Assembly (NCBI GenBank): GCA_964406705.1
Contig: CAYOSS010000047.1
Location: 1-14,521 of the forward strand
Source of the DNA: CAZRRV01 sp964406705
GTDB lineage: Bacteria > Bacillota > Clostridia > Oscillospirales > Acutalibacteraceae
Direction of reading: 5' to 3'
Length of the DNA stretch: 14,521 nt
The notes beneath the pieces were generated by a model. That model saw only the letters and a list, made by a program, of their open reading frames with translations. It did no database searches and had not been told where the DNA came from. Positions 5,479 through 13,460 of the stretch are shown here, piece by piece. The position numbers and the translations under genes were made by a program. Positions within the stretch are counted from its first letter, which is position 1; the number at the start of each line of letters is the position of its first letter.

Positions 5479-7191
5479 CTATATACCCAGATGCTCCCGC
5501 ATCGCCCGCACCCGCGCGAGGTCGGCGGAGGAGAGACGGCGGGAACGGACGACGCCCTTAGCAGATCTCCTCAAGCCACCAGTAACAAACCTTATAACCC
5601 ATCGAGCAATCCAGGTGAATGGAAGCAGAAAAGGGAACTTATTCAGGATAGGAAACATCCCTCGCATAAAATGGATTGGAGGAAACAATCGGGTAATTAA
5701 AAACTCTCCCCCACGCGCCGCCTCACCAAAAACAACTTGAATCTCCATGGACCCGTATACACCGCCTCTAAGAGTGAGGTGAAGAAAATCATGATCCTCG
5801 ATACAAAGCGATGAGTTGGTAAGTATAGCGTCCGCTAAAGTAAACGCGCTCTCCGCGAACTGTTCTAACTCTGCCTCTCGGAGTAATCCCCGACACTCTT
5901 CAGGAAATCCATTGTCCAATCCGAACAGACCCCGGCGAAGGAAAATCAGATCGACGAACGAGCGAAGCCCGCAGCCACCGGCTCGTAAATGCTCAGCCAT
6001 ATGAGATAAATGTATCAATATAAGGGCATCGGCAGAGAGTTGCTGCCTCATTGCGCCAGGTGATACGGGAGATACGCCATTCAGTACGGTCTTTACCGTA
6101 CAGTCAGTCTTGGAACCGAGTAGAAGGCTTAAGAAACTATGGTGCAACTCAACGTTCACTTTTGAGGGCATTAGAAATCCCACATCGTGGGTAGAAATCT
6201 CCGACTTTTTGCCGCCAAGCTTCTTCCGGAACAGCTTCACCGCCTCGCGGTGGCGGTCGCGAGGGACGAGGATATCGATGTCGCAGGAAGGGCGGAGCCA
6301 TTCCTCCGGGTAAAACACCGCCGTGGTCTCGCCCTTGAGCGGCAGGTAGGGTATCCCGGCCTCGTCCAACGCGGCGTAGCACATTGTCGAGGTGATCTTC
6401 CGGCGCTCGTACTCGGCCCGGGCCCGGGCTATGGAGCGCTCCATTACCTCGGCGAAGCCGGGCGCCCAATCGACGCCCGCCGGGGCTTCCGGCGAGCCGG
6501 TACCGGTCCGCGCAGCCGCCGCGGGACGGTCGCCGGGCTCGCCAGACGCCCCGGAATTAAGCTCGCTCGGCGCACCCGAACCGGGCTCCCCTTGCGCTCT
6601 CGAACCGGGCTCGCCCGGCGCTCCCGAACCGAGCTCCTCTTGCGCTCCAGAACCGGGCTCCTCTTGCGCACCCGGACCAAACTCGCCCGACATACCCGGG
6701 TTTCCGCGCGGACAAAACAGCCCGGCTTTCTCATACGCCAGCGCGACTATGTGGCCCAGCTTGTGCCGGTCGGCGACTAAGAACACTTCGCGCAGCTCCG
6801 GCTCGCTCCCGGAGGAAAGCAGCCGGGTGTCGCCGCCGGCGGAGACGGCGCTGCACGACCCGGCAGCCATATTAGCTGATGCGGCGCCGCCGGACCCGGC
6901 GGCTGTCGCGCGGGCTGGCTCGGTGCCGCCGGGCCGCGCGGTCGGGTGGGCGGATACTTCACTGCCGAGCCCCGCGCCATGCTCGGCGACCGAATTGACG
7001 GACGCAGCGCCGGCCGGCACTCCAGGCTCGGCGGCCGTTGAGCCGTCAGGCACCGCGTCGGCGGAAACTGCGGGCGCCGCGCCGCCGGGCACGTCTCCGG
7101 GCTCGCCCGAACCCGATCCGTACAGCCCCAGGCCCAACCTCAGGGCCGCGAAAAGCAGCCGTACCGTGTTCTCCGCCGCAGCGTTATCCAA
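5479..7191 (-). CDS. Nucleotidyltransferase-family protein with two low-complexity insertions
   Basis: A 570-aa protein of the uncharacterised nucleotidyltransferase family (NTP_transf_5-like) found in peptide-modification clusters such as paeninodin. The core motif PLKG...EEWLRPSCDIDILV lies at about 284-309, with metal-binding D304 and D306. The C-terminal RLFPP...FPFLLPF is also typical. Family members are usually about 350-400 aa; the excess is two insertions, Ala/Gly/Pro/Ser-rich at about 26-121 and a Gly/Glu/Pro repeat at about 160-240 (8-aa period). Both interrupt the N-terminal helical region, not the catalytic core. Start TTG 7191 is chosen because GGGAGG lies 8 bases upstream; the earlier GTG at 7200 sits on that ribosome site. 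Base composition switches inside the gene: the half encoding the C-terminus is much AT-richer. It may modify or tail a small peptide. Confidence 0.82.
   Translation of the reverse strand: MDNAAAENTVRLLFAALRLGLGLYGSGSGEPGDVPGGAAPAVSADAVPDGSTAAEPGVPAGAASVNSVAEHGAGLGSEVSAHPTARPGGTEPARATAAGSGGAASANMAAGSCSAVSAGGDTRLLSSGSEPELREVFLVADRHKLGHIVALAYEKAGLFCPRGNPGMSGEFGPGAQEEPGSGAQEELGSGAPGEPGSRAQGEPGSGAPSELNSGASGEPGDRPAAAARTGTGSPEAPAGVDWAPGFAEVMERSIARARAEYERRKITSTMCYAALDEAGIPYLPLKGETTAVFYPEEWLRPSCDIDILVPRDRHREAVKLFRKKLGGKKSEISTHDVGFLMPSKVNVELHHSFLSLLLGSKTDCTVKTVLNGVSPVSPGAMRQQLSADALILIHLSHMAEHLRAGGCGLRSFVDLIFLRRGLFGLDNGFPEECRGLLREAELEQFAESAFTLADAILTNSSLCIEDHDFLHLTLRGGVYGSMEIQVVFGEAARGGEFLITRLFPPIHFMRGMFPILNKFPFLLPFTWIARWVIRFVTGGLRRSAKGVVRSRRLSSADLARVRAMREHLGI
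6545..6688 (-). repeat. Six in-frame 24-bp tandem repeats in the nucleotidyltransferase
   Basis: Units begin at 6545, 6569, 6593, 6617, 6641 and 6665, each exactly 24 bases, encoding the 8-residue theme (G/E)EPGSGA(P/Q). The best-matched neighbours differ by only a few bases. The exact codon-multiple period keeps the reading frame, so copy number can change without breaking the protein. Confidence 0.9.
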
Positions 7192-7242
7192 TGCCGCCAC
7201 CTCCCGTCGTCGCCGTTTTAGCCCCGCCCGCGTAAAGACACC

Positions 7243-7270
7243 GCGCCCCCTGCCGGAACGCAGAGGGCGC
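7243..7270 (-). promoter_or_regulatory. Stem-loop between the peptide and nucleotidyltransferase genes
   Basis: 7243-7253 pairs with 7260-7270: 11 positions with one C-A mismatch and a 6-nt loop. It lies 22 bases past the peptide stop and about 50 bases before the nucleotidyltransferase start. Read on the minus strand it is followed only by GGTGTCTTTA, not a real T-tract, so it is more likely a partial terminator or 3'-end protector that lets the peptide transcript exceed the downstream genes. Confidence 0.55.
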
Positions 7271-7291
7271 CGCTCATATTGCCGCTTTCAG

Positions 7292-7474
7292 TTACTTGGG
7301 TCTCCCGTCCCCGCCCAGGAACGTCCCGTCGGGGAGGTCGTTGAGGTACTGCTGGAATGATATATTAACTCCCCACGGGTTACTCCCAGCGGGAGGGCTA
7401 ACGCCTTCTGTTGCAATGTTACCCACAGATTTAACCGGTGTGGTTCGGATTTCGGGTCTTGAATAAACATTCAT
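7292..7474 (-). CDS. 60-aa candidate precursor peptide with a YxxP motif
   Basis: The peptide begins MNVYSRPEIRTTPVKS and ends GTFLGGDGRPK. It has no signal peptide, membrane segment or known domain. YSRP (4-7) matches the YxxP motif that lasso-peptide leaders present to their PqqD-like recognition element, and a PqqD-like protein is encoded at 998. The C-terminal part holds two Pro and several Gly, Asn, Ser and Asp but no Cys, so a thioether or disulfide peptide is unlikely. ATG 7474 is chosen: GTGAGGTG (7491-7484 on the minus strand) lies about 9 bases upstream. A GTG at 7486 overlaps that site. It sits 37 bases after the large secreted protein and about 100 bases before the nucleotidyltransferase, with a stem-loop between. 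That position is typical for precursor genes. It could also be an unrelated small protein. Confidence 0.6.
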   Translation of the reverse strand: MNVYSRPEIRTTPVKSVGNIATEGVSPPAGSNPWGVNISFQQYLNDLPDGTFLGGDGRPK

Positions 7475-7510
7475 TGTTTGTAGCACCTCACGTCAGATTG
7501 CTGCAGTCAA

Positions 7511-10500
7511 TCAGCGTCGATTATTATCCAATGTAATCAAATCGCTCATTACCAATAAATCTTCACCGTTATTTCTTAAATGGAACCAAGCATAACCATA
7601 CCGCTTTTTTCCGACAGGGACAAACACAGTCTGGTTAATAGTCACATTAAGGTGGTTGACATCTGCCCTAGCGTATGTAGTGTAAATTGAGTCTTGCTCT
7701 GACGCATTACCCTTGATAAATTGACATCCCGATTCGTTGCCATTCCAATTAAATATCTTGTCCTGTGCATTAGCTAAATCTTTTTTAGCAAATTGAGTTG
7801 GCGAATACGCAAATCCAACAGCTACAACCGTAACTTTGTCGCAAAAATCAAGATAATTGCCAATACCGCCGATCGCATTTAATATATTGGTAGTGATCGC
7901 AAGCTTAAATGTCCAATAATTGTCATTACTCTGTTGAGGTCCTTGGTTGCCGTAGTATTCCAGCTTAAACGCATCGGGGACTTCTTCATCTGGATTATCA
8001 GAGTTCACCAAAAGTTCCCACTGAGCGCTTACAGTATATTCCGTATCTTGTTCCACGTTACTAACGTCAATGGTAGAAATACTGGAACCCAAGTATTGCC
8101 ATTCTCCTACCTTAAACCCCTTTATTGGATCAGGAGGATCAAGTGTCAAGGTGGTGCATTCATCGTTGAGCCCAGTCGAAGAGGCTCTTGCCAAATCTCT
8201 GCTCTGCTTTTGTACGGTATATACTACATCCTTATCAGCATGCTCAAACCTAAGCCCAAACGCGTTACAGTCGGGATAAACATAGTGAACCGTGTACTTA
8301 ATAACCGACGCAGTAACCGTGATTACAACTTCCCCAGTTACGTTCTCGATTAAGTAATTATCCGTAGATCCCTCTCGTGTCGGTTGTTTTGCTTGTCCGC
8401 CCACCGTCGCGGTGACGCTCTCGATCTTGTACCCCGGGTTCCGTTTCACGCTGAACTGCAACGAGCCGCCGTAATCAACGCTAACGCTGTCATCGCCCTT
8501 CGGCTTCACAAAACTGAAAGTGTATTCGTCACCTTTCGAGTTGGAAGGCTTCGCGACCGTGAAAGTTATCCTTTCAACCTGCGACGTATCGATCGCGAAA
8601 TCGTAATTACCTTTTACAGTGACGCTTACCTTAATAGCCTTTCCCCTGGAGCTTAAAGAATACTGCACATTACCGCCAAACGTATCGTGATTCGTAAATA
8701 AATGACCAAGGAGGAAATCGAATGCGTTGTTAAATTTATATCCTTCCTGGAGCGTTACCGTGAAGCTAAAGCGGTCCCCGTAATTGTAGTCCACCCGGCT
8801 GACGCTGCTTACGGTGTACCCCTCACCGGAGGTAGGAATGGTTACTTCGTACGTGTTCGGAACAACGCCCTCAACCGTGATGGTAACATTTTCCGTAACG
8901 GTAAATGTCGCATACATACGGTTATATCCAAAAGGTATATAGTCATCTATCTCAGTCCCGTTAACTCTGAGAACCGGGTTACTTCCGGTATAACCTTCCT
9001 TCAGCGTAAGGACAGCGGTTAGCTTAGTGCCGTAGTCCACCAGACTCCCTTTTGTCGGCTTAGACAAAAGGAGCTTCAGGCTGTACCCGACACCTTCACT
9101 GTCATACTGCACCGTATACTGATTCTTCTGCGGCGAAGTAATCGAAATCGTTATCGACTTGGTAACATTGTAAATTGTATACTGGTTCCCGTTCCGCGAA
9201 ACTGAAATGTTACTATCCGTGTCCGTCTCTTTTGCGGTAATACCAGGTGCTGGGTACCCGGCTTTGGGAATTACGGAAAACGTAAAATTCGACCCGTATT
9301 CGACTTGACGGCCAGCTGTACCTACGCCATCTACACTATAACAATTTTCATCAGCTTTGCTTTCCAACATGACAGTAAGTTGTTGCTTTGTCGCTACAAC
9401 GGTGATCGCAATGTCTTTGGTTATCTTTTGCTCTTTGCTTCTTTTAATTGTGTATGTAATGAAATCGTCCTCAGCTCGCCTTATCTCGTCATTCGCACTA
9501 ACCTCCATTTTTTCGTTGCCGCCATGAACCGCGCTCACCTTGATTTCATACCCGACATCGGGCTTCACCTTGAATTCGTACGAGTCGGCATTATACTCAA
9601 CACTATGTGATTGACTTTCGTCTACAGTATAGCCGACACCTAGGTTCCACGTCACCCCCGGGTTGTCGTTGAGGGTAACTTCTATTACAATAATATTGTT
9701 AGCTGCACCGGCAAATGCATCTTTATCAATCTTGTACTTGTATTTGTGATCTGTATCGGCAGAACTTGAATCAAGCGTAGCATCAACAGCTTTGCCTCCA
9801 ACTTTAACGGCAACGCTGGGCTTTTTATTTACCGCCTCACCCAACAACTCAACTTGAAAACCGAATCCCCCTTCATCATTCAAAGGATAAGAGCCACCAT
9901 CAGCTAAGGGTGTTTCGCCATCGCTACCAAAAATATTGTATTGAGCCGTCTCGGCAAACTTTACTGTATACTCCTGTGCGGGCACCGAAAGACTAATGGT
10001 GACATTATCTCCTAAACCATTCCACGTGCCAGTACGCGGTATATAATCAAGCGTAATAGATCCTTCATAGGAGCCCGATAAACCTTCTAACTCTATCTCA
10101 CCGCTTAGCTCTTCATCGCCGGATACTTTATAATTTAATTTCTGCGCGTCTAAGTCATTATCTACTACCGCTATGCCCAAATTAAATTTGCCTTGTAAAT
10201 TGCTTATGTCCGAGCAATATAAAATCGCACCCCCCGCAGACCCATGGAAAACGTTAAAAGTCACTGATTTAGCTTTATATTTTAATGTAAGTGTTCTAAG
10301 GAAAGGTCCCGTCCCGCCTTCACTCTCGTCAGAGTTATCCTTCAGAACAACCTCAGCATTTTCTTCCTCCCAAGCATCAGAATAGGACCCATACGACGCA
10401 TCATATATTATGAAGGTATCAAAATCATCATACCCTTTTATAGTGAAGAACTTCCCCCCCCCTAGGCTCTGCCATCGTGCTGAACGGGACAAACGCGCAG

Positions 10501-10589
10501 AGAAGGGCGACCGAGAGGACTATCGCGAGGGCGCGGGCGGGTATGCGGAGAGCCTTGACCTTATCCCTTGCGGACGAGAAGAATTTCAT
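7511..10589 (-). CDS. Large secreted repeat protein, frame broken at a G9 tract
   Basis: The gene starts at ATG 10589 behind AAGGAGG and encodes a signal peptide: basic SARDKVKALRIPAR, a hydrophobic core ALAIVLSVALLCAFVPF and STMA. As written the frame ends 13 residues after STMA (stop at 10428). The body runs on in another frame to 7511. Removing one G from a run of nine (10454-10462) joins both into a 1025-aa exported protein. The body holds several beta-rich units of about 80-95 aa with the theme Y-T/E-V...YG-F-V...GY...NVT-x-ITV, and near its end a unit closing with YTVSAQWE, the hallmark of InlB B-repeat (Flg_new) modules. A C-terminal domain of about 155 aa follows. There is no LPXTG or other anchor. 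DNA is clearly AT-richer than its neighbours. It is probably an adhesin or surface-exposed protein. Confidence 0.8.
10454..10462 (-). repeat. G9 homopolymer, possible phase-variation switch
   Basis: Nine C on the plus strand, nine G in the coding strand, just after the signal-peptide cleavage region. With nine G the product is a 53-aa exported stub; with eight (or eleven) G the frame continues into the 993-codon body. A sequencing or assembly error would look the same. Confidence 0.7.
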
Positions 10590-10688
10590 AAAGAACACTC
10601 CTCCTTGAAAATTACCCAAGAGAAAAGCGCCGGGCGGCGCGCCTACGGGGGGACCCCGCGCGCCAAACTCCCCGCTTCACCGGGTAAC
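10590..10688 (-). promoter_or_regulatory. Structured 5' leader of the secreted-protein gene
   Basis: The leader carries a GC-rich stem-loop, 10636-10642 with 10658-10664 (7 bp) and further GGG/CCC pairing inside. TTACCC at 10612-10617 and GGGTAA at 10682-10687 are complementary and would bring the transcript's 5' end next to the ribosome site (10600-10606). Confidence 0.45.
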
Positions 10689-10691
10689 TAT

Positions 10692-10720
10692 ATATTAGCA
10701 CATTCGGGTCCGCCTGTCAA
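10692..10720 (-). promoter_or_regulatory. Sigma-70-type promoter of the secreted-protein gene
   Basis: On the minus strand TTGACA (10720-10715) and TAATAT (10697-10692) are 17 bases apart. The start would fall near 10685-10688, giving a leader of about 97 nt. It is divergent from the promoter at 10767. Confidence 0.82.
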
Positions 10721-10766
10721 GTGTTTTCGCGGAAATTTTTTGCTCTCCCCGCCCCGCCCTCCTCCC

Positions 10767-10795
10767 TTGACAACCCGCGCCCGGGGTGCTATAAT
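10767..10795 (+). promoter_or_regulatory. Consensus sigma-70-type promoter
   Basis: TTGACA (10767-10772) and TATAAT (10790-10795) with a 17-base spacer: a perfect match in both boxes. The leader to the ATG at 10825 is short, about 23 nt, and includes GGAGG (10812-10816). Confidence 0.9.
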
Positions 10796-10824
10796 ATTAC
10801 CAGCAAGAAACGGAGGTAGGGCAA

Positions 10825-11085
10825 ATGAACAGGCTGAACTTAGTGCACGACATCAACATAGAGGACTTCATCAAGGCGGTCGACGCCTGCCGGGGGAACG
10901 TTTACCTCGAGACGGACGAGGGCGACGTGCTGAACCTCAAGTCCAAGCTCTCCCAGCTGATGGGGCTTTCCAACATCCTGAGCGGCGCCGTGGTCAACAA
11001 CGCCTACATCAGGTGCGAGGACCCGGAGGACGAGGCGACTATGTTCCGGCTCAATCTCTACCACGAGGTCCCGGGGGAGAAGTAG
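10825..11085 (+). CDS. Small conserved clostridial protein of unknown function
   Basis: An 86-aa soluble acidic protein beginning MNRLNLVHDINIEDFIKAVD. It resembles short proteins often labelled 'polyA polymerase' in clostridial genomes; that label has no mechanistic support here, because no nucleotidyltransferase motif is visible. The pattern is alternating helix and strand with a single Cys in each half (C22, C64). It has its own consensus promoter, a strong ribosome site and a terminator, so it is an independent and probably well-expressed gene. Its function is not assigned. Confidence 0.85.
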   Translation: MNRLNLVHDINIEDFIKAVDACRGNVYLETDEGDVLNLKSKLSQLMGLSNILSGAVVNNAYIRCEDPEDEATMFRLNLYHEVPGEK

Positions 11086-11106
11086 ACTCGCTTCGGCGAA
11101 ACAGAA

Positions 11107-11139
11107 AAGCGGGAAGGCAGCCCCTCCCCGCTTCTTTTT
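11107..11139 (+). terminator. Rho-independent terminator
   Basis: AAGCGGG (11107-11113) pairs with CCCGCTT (11127-11133), followed by CTTTTT. A small C(UUCG)G hairpin (11088-11099) sits between the stop and this terminator. Confidence 0.85.
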
Positions 11140-11144
11140 ATACG

Positions 11145-11212
11145 CGCGTCCGGCTGACGCTTTATGCCGCGATCCGGCTCGCTCTATACGCTACGCGGCT
11201 GATCGGGCGCGC
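11145..11212. repeat. Faint 23-bp tandem repeat in an intergenic gap
   Basis: Units can be set at 11145-11167, 11168-11190 and, more weakly, 11191-11212, sharing CG-GxTCCGGCT...CGCT-TAT. Apart from this I see nothing in 11140-11271 except GC-rich inverted repeats near 11250-11271 that could help end the minus-strand amidase transcript. Confidence 0.35.
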
Positions 11213-11271
11213 CGGCGGCGGACCATAACCCGCGTCTCCCGCGCCGCTGTGCCGGGCGGAAGCCCGCCGGG

Positions 11272-13413
11272 CTATTCTCCCCCGCTCTCGCTCGTCTCGT
11301 CGCGCCCGGAGGGGGTAGAAGCCGCGGACGAGGACGGGGACGGCAGCGACGGCTCGCCGGAGCTCGGGACCTCGGGCTCGCTGGACTGCGGAGAGGAAGA
11401 AGAGGATTCCTGAGGCTGAGAGCTCGCGGGAGGGGCCGGCGGATAATCCGAAATGGAGCGGAAGTACTCCGCCACGCCGCGCACTATGGCCTTAGCCTTC
11501 AGGGTGTTGGTCTCGTCGTCCGTAATCCCTTTCATATCGAGGGAGCTGCTGACATAGCCGTTTTCCGTGAGCACGACGGGCGCGACGGTCATTCTCGCCA
11601 CATAGTAGTAATGCCAGCGCAGACGGTTGGAGTTTGCGTAGGAGTAAATCCCCGACCGCTCTATGGCGTCGTACACAGCCTGTGCGGCCGTCGATGAGAA
11701 CGGGCTGGAGTAGTACACCCCGTACCCGCACACGGAGCCCGAAGCGCCGGAATCGTGGTGCACCGCGATGCAGAGGTCCGGCTTAGCCTCTTTCAGCAGC
11801 ACGCACCGCCTGTCGCTGTTGACGGTGACGTCGCCGTCGCGGTTAAGGGTCACGCCGGCGCCGAGAGACTCCAATTCTTCCTTAATCTTCAACGCGAGGC
11901 GCATATTGCAGACGCTCTCCGCCTGGGACTTCTCGACCCCTATCGCGCCGGGGTCGATCCCGCCGTGCCCGACGTCGATCATAATCCGCACGCCGTCGAG
12001 GGACACGCCGTACTCGTTGTCCCCCCAGGCCACCTGCGCGGGGTGGAGGAAGGTAAACTCCAGCTCCCCGGCGGCGTTGTACTCCGCGTCCCAGCCGTAA
12101 AAGCCGTTCTTCTTCTTCAGATAGAGCCTCAGACAGGCGTTCCCCGAGGCGGATTTCACCTTTTCGGCGCGGGAGAAGAGCGGGTTAGCCGCCAAGTTTA
12201 TCTCGCCCGGAAGCTCGTCCGCGTAGCAGAACTCAATCTCTATATACTCGATGTTGAGCGGGTCGACGCGGTAATCCTGCGTCGCGGGGTTCACGTAGGT
12301 CTGCTCCTTGTAGTCGAGGAAGAACGGGGCTTTCCACTCCGAGCTAACCGTCAGCACCGTGTGGCGGGCGTCCGTGCGCACGCCGAGGAGCGAGACGGCG
12401 TTCTCCGCCGGCAGCTCGCCGTCGTACTCCCGGGCGACGGCGGTTTCCTTCCCGCCGGGCTTTAACTCCTTGCTGAGGGCGATTTTTCTCCCGCAGCGAA
12501 GCAGCAGGAACTCGTACCCGTCGATAAACATATGCCCCGTGACATAATCCCTCGTGCCCTTGGGGAAGTAGTTGTTGGTCGGGCGGGAGAGCCAGTCGCC
12601 CTTCGCGGCGTCGAACGTCTCGGCGGAGAACGCCACGACCTCGCCCACCGTCTTGGCCCCGGCCTTCTTGCAGGAGATGTCGCCCGACATACGCGTCTCG
12701 GTGCGGCCCTCGAACTTGGCCTCGAACACCACCTTGCCGAGGTTTTGCGCCGCGCCGCCGCCCGCGGGAAGGGTAAACTCTCCCTGAAAGCTGGAGAAGA
12801 CGGTATCCTCCTCCTCCTTGGGGGGAACCTCGCTCAGCGTGACGGTTTGCCCGTGGAACGTGGCGGTGACCGTGCTGCCCGTCCTCGCGACCGCCGCGAC
12901 CCCGAACACCGAGCCGCCCTCGTAGGAGCGGCTGCCCGAGGGGGACACCGAGCGGATCAGCACGTACTTGTACTTAACCGTGTAGGGGAACTCCTCGCCC
13001 TTGTAAAGAAAAGTGAACCTGTTGTCGCCCTCGTCAAGCTCGAAACGCAGGGTGAAGTCGCCCTCGCCGTCGCGCTCCACGTCGTCGCCGTTGACCGTGA
13101 GGGGGACGTCGGGGTCGGAGGAGCCTCGGAATATCACGTAAGGCTCCGTGGTCTCGCTCACTGGCAGCTCGGGGGAAACTATCACGAGGCTGCCGGGAGG
13201 CGCGGAGGAGGCTCCGCCGCCGGAAACGCCCGGTAGCCCGGATGTGCCGCTCCCCCCTTCCCTGTTACGGAGGAGCGACACCGGCACGGCGACGGCGACC
13301 GCGGCGGTCGCCCCGGCGAGGACCAGCGCGGCGACCTTAACCGAGCGTTTCGCGAAAAACGCCCGCAGATTGTCCTTTGTAAAGCGCTTCTTGAAGAATT
13401 CCGCGACGCGCAT
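11272..13413 (-). CDS. Membrane-anchored N-acetylmuramoyl-L-alanine amidase (Amidase_3)
   Basis: A 713-aa cell-wall hydrolase that cuts the amide bond between MurNAc and the stem peptide. Residues about 25-48 are a single membrane segment or uncleaved signal. Residues about 80-150 are an Ig-like module (PYVIFRGSSDP...PLTVNG), followed by a long beta-rich region. Residues about 473-655 are the Amidase_3 domain: zinc ligands H483 (DVGHGG), E499 (AESV) and H553 (VHHDS), catalytic E617 (ENGY). A Ser/Pro/Glu-rich tail of about 50 residues closes the protein and probably spans or sits in the wall. ATG 13413 is preferred over a TTG at 13443; AGAGGGGGTG lies somewhat far upstream, so the start is not certain. 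It follows the TIM-barrel gene by 47 bases, probably on the same transcript. All catalytic residues are present. Confidence 0.92.
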   Translation of the reverse strand: MRVAEFFKKRFTKDNLRAFFAKRSVKVAALVLAGATAAVAVAVPVSLLRNREGGSGTSGLPGVSGGGASSAPPGSLVIVSPELPVSETTEPYVIFRGSSDPDVPLTVNGDDVERDGEGDFTLRFELDEGDNRFTFLYKGEEFPYTVKYKYVLIRSVSPSGSRSYEGGSVFGVAAVARTGSTVTATFHGQTVTLSEVPPKEEEDTVFSSFQGEFTLPAGGGAAQNLGKVVFEAKFEGRTETRMSGDISCKKAGAKTVGEVVAFSAETFDAAKGDWLSRPTNNYFPKGTRDYVTGHMFIDGYEFLLLRCGRKIALSKELKPGGKETAVAREYDGELPAENAVSLLGVRTDARHTVLTVSSEWKAPFFLDYKEQTYVNPATQDYRVDPLNIEYIEIEFCYADELPGEINLAANPLFSRAEKVKSASGNACLRLYLKKKNGFYGWDAEYNAAGELEFTFLHPAQVAWGDNEYGVSLDGVRIMIDVGHGGIDPGAIGVEKSQAESVCNMRLALKIKEELESLGAGVTLNRDGDVTVNSDRRCVLLKEAKPDLCIAVHHDSGASGSVCGYGVYYSSPFSSTAAQAVYDAIERSGIYSYANSNRLRWHYYYVARMTVAPVVLTENGYVSSSLDMKGITDDETNTLKAKAIVRGVAEYFRSISDYPPAPPASSQPQESSSSSPQSSEPEVPSSGEPSLPSPSSSAASTPSGRDETSESGGE

Positions 13414-13460
13414 CGGCCCGCTCTCACCCCCTCTTCCCGGCAATCAGGTAAACTTATCCG

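Noticed and set aside
6545..6688. CRISPR array
   Set aside because: Regular 24-bp units have no unique spacers between them and keep a protein reading frame.
6392..7360. 322-codon plus-strand open frame rich in Pro, Ser and Ala
   Set aside because: It is the complement of the nucleotidyltransferase insertions and runs into the peptide gene. Openness follows from composition and the 24-bp repeats.
10410..11228. 272-codon plus-strand open frame
   Set aside because: It overlaps the divergent promoters, the 86-aa gene in another frame and a terminator; no domain is visible.
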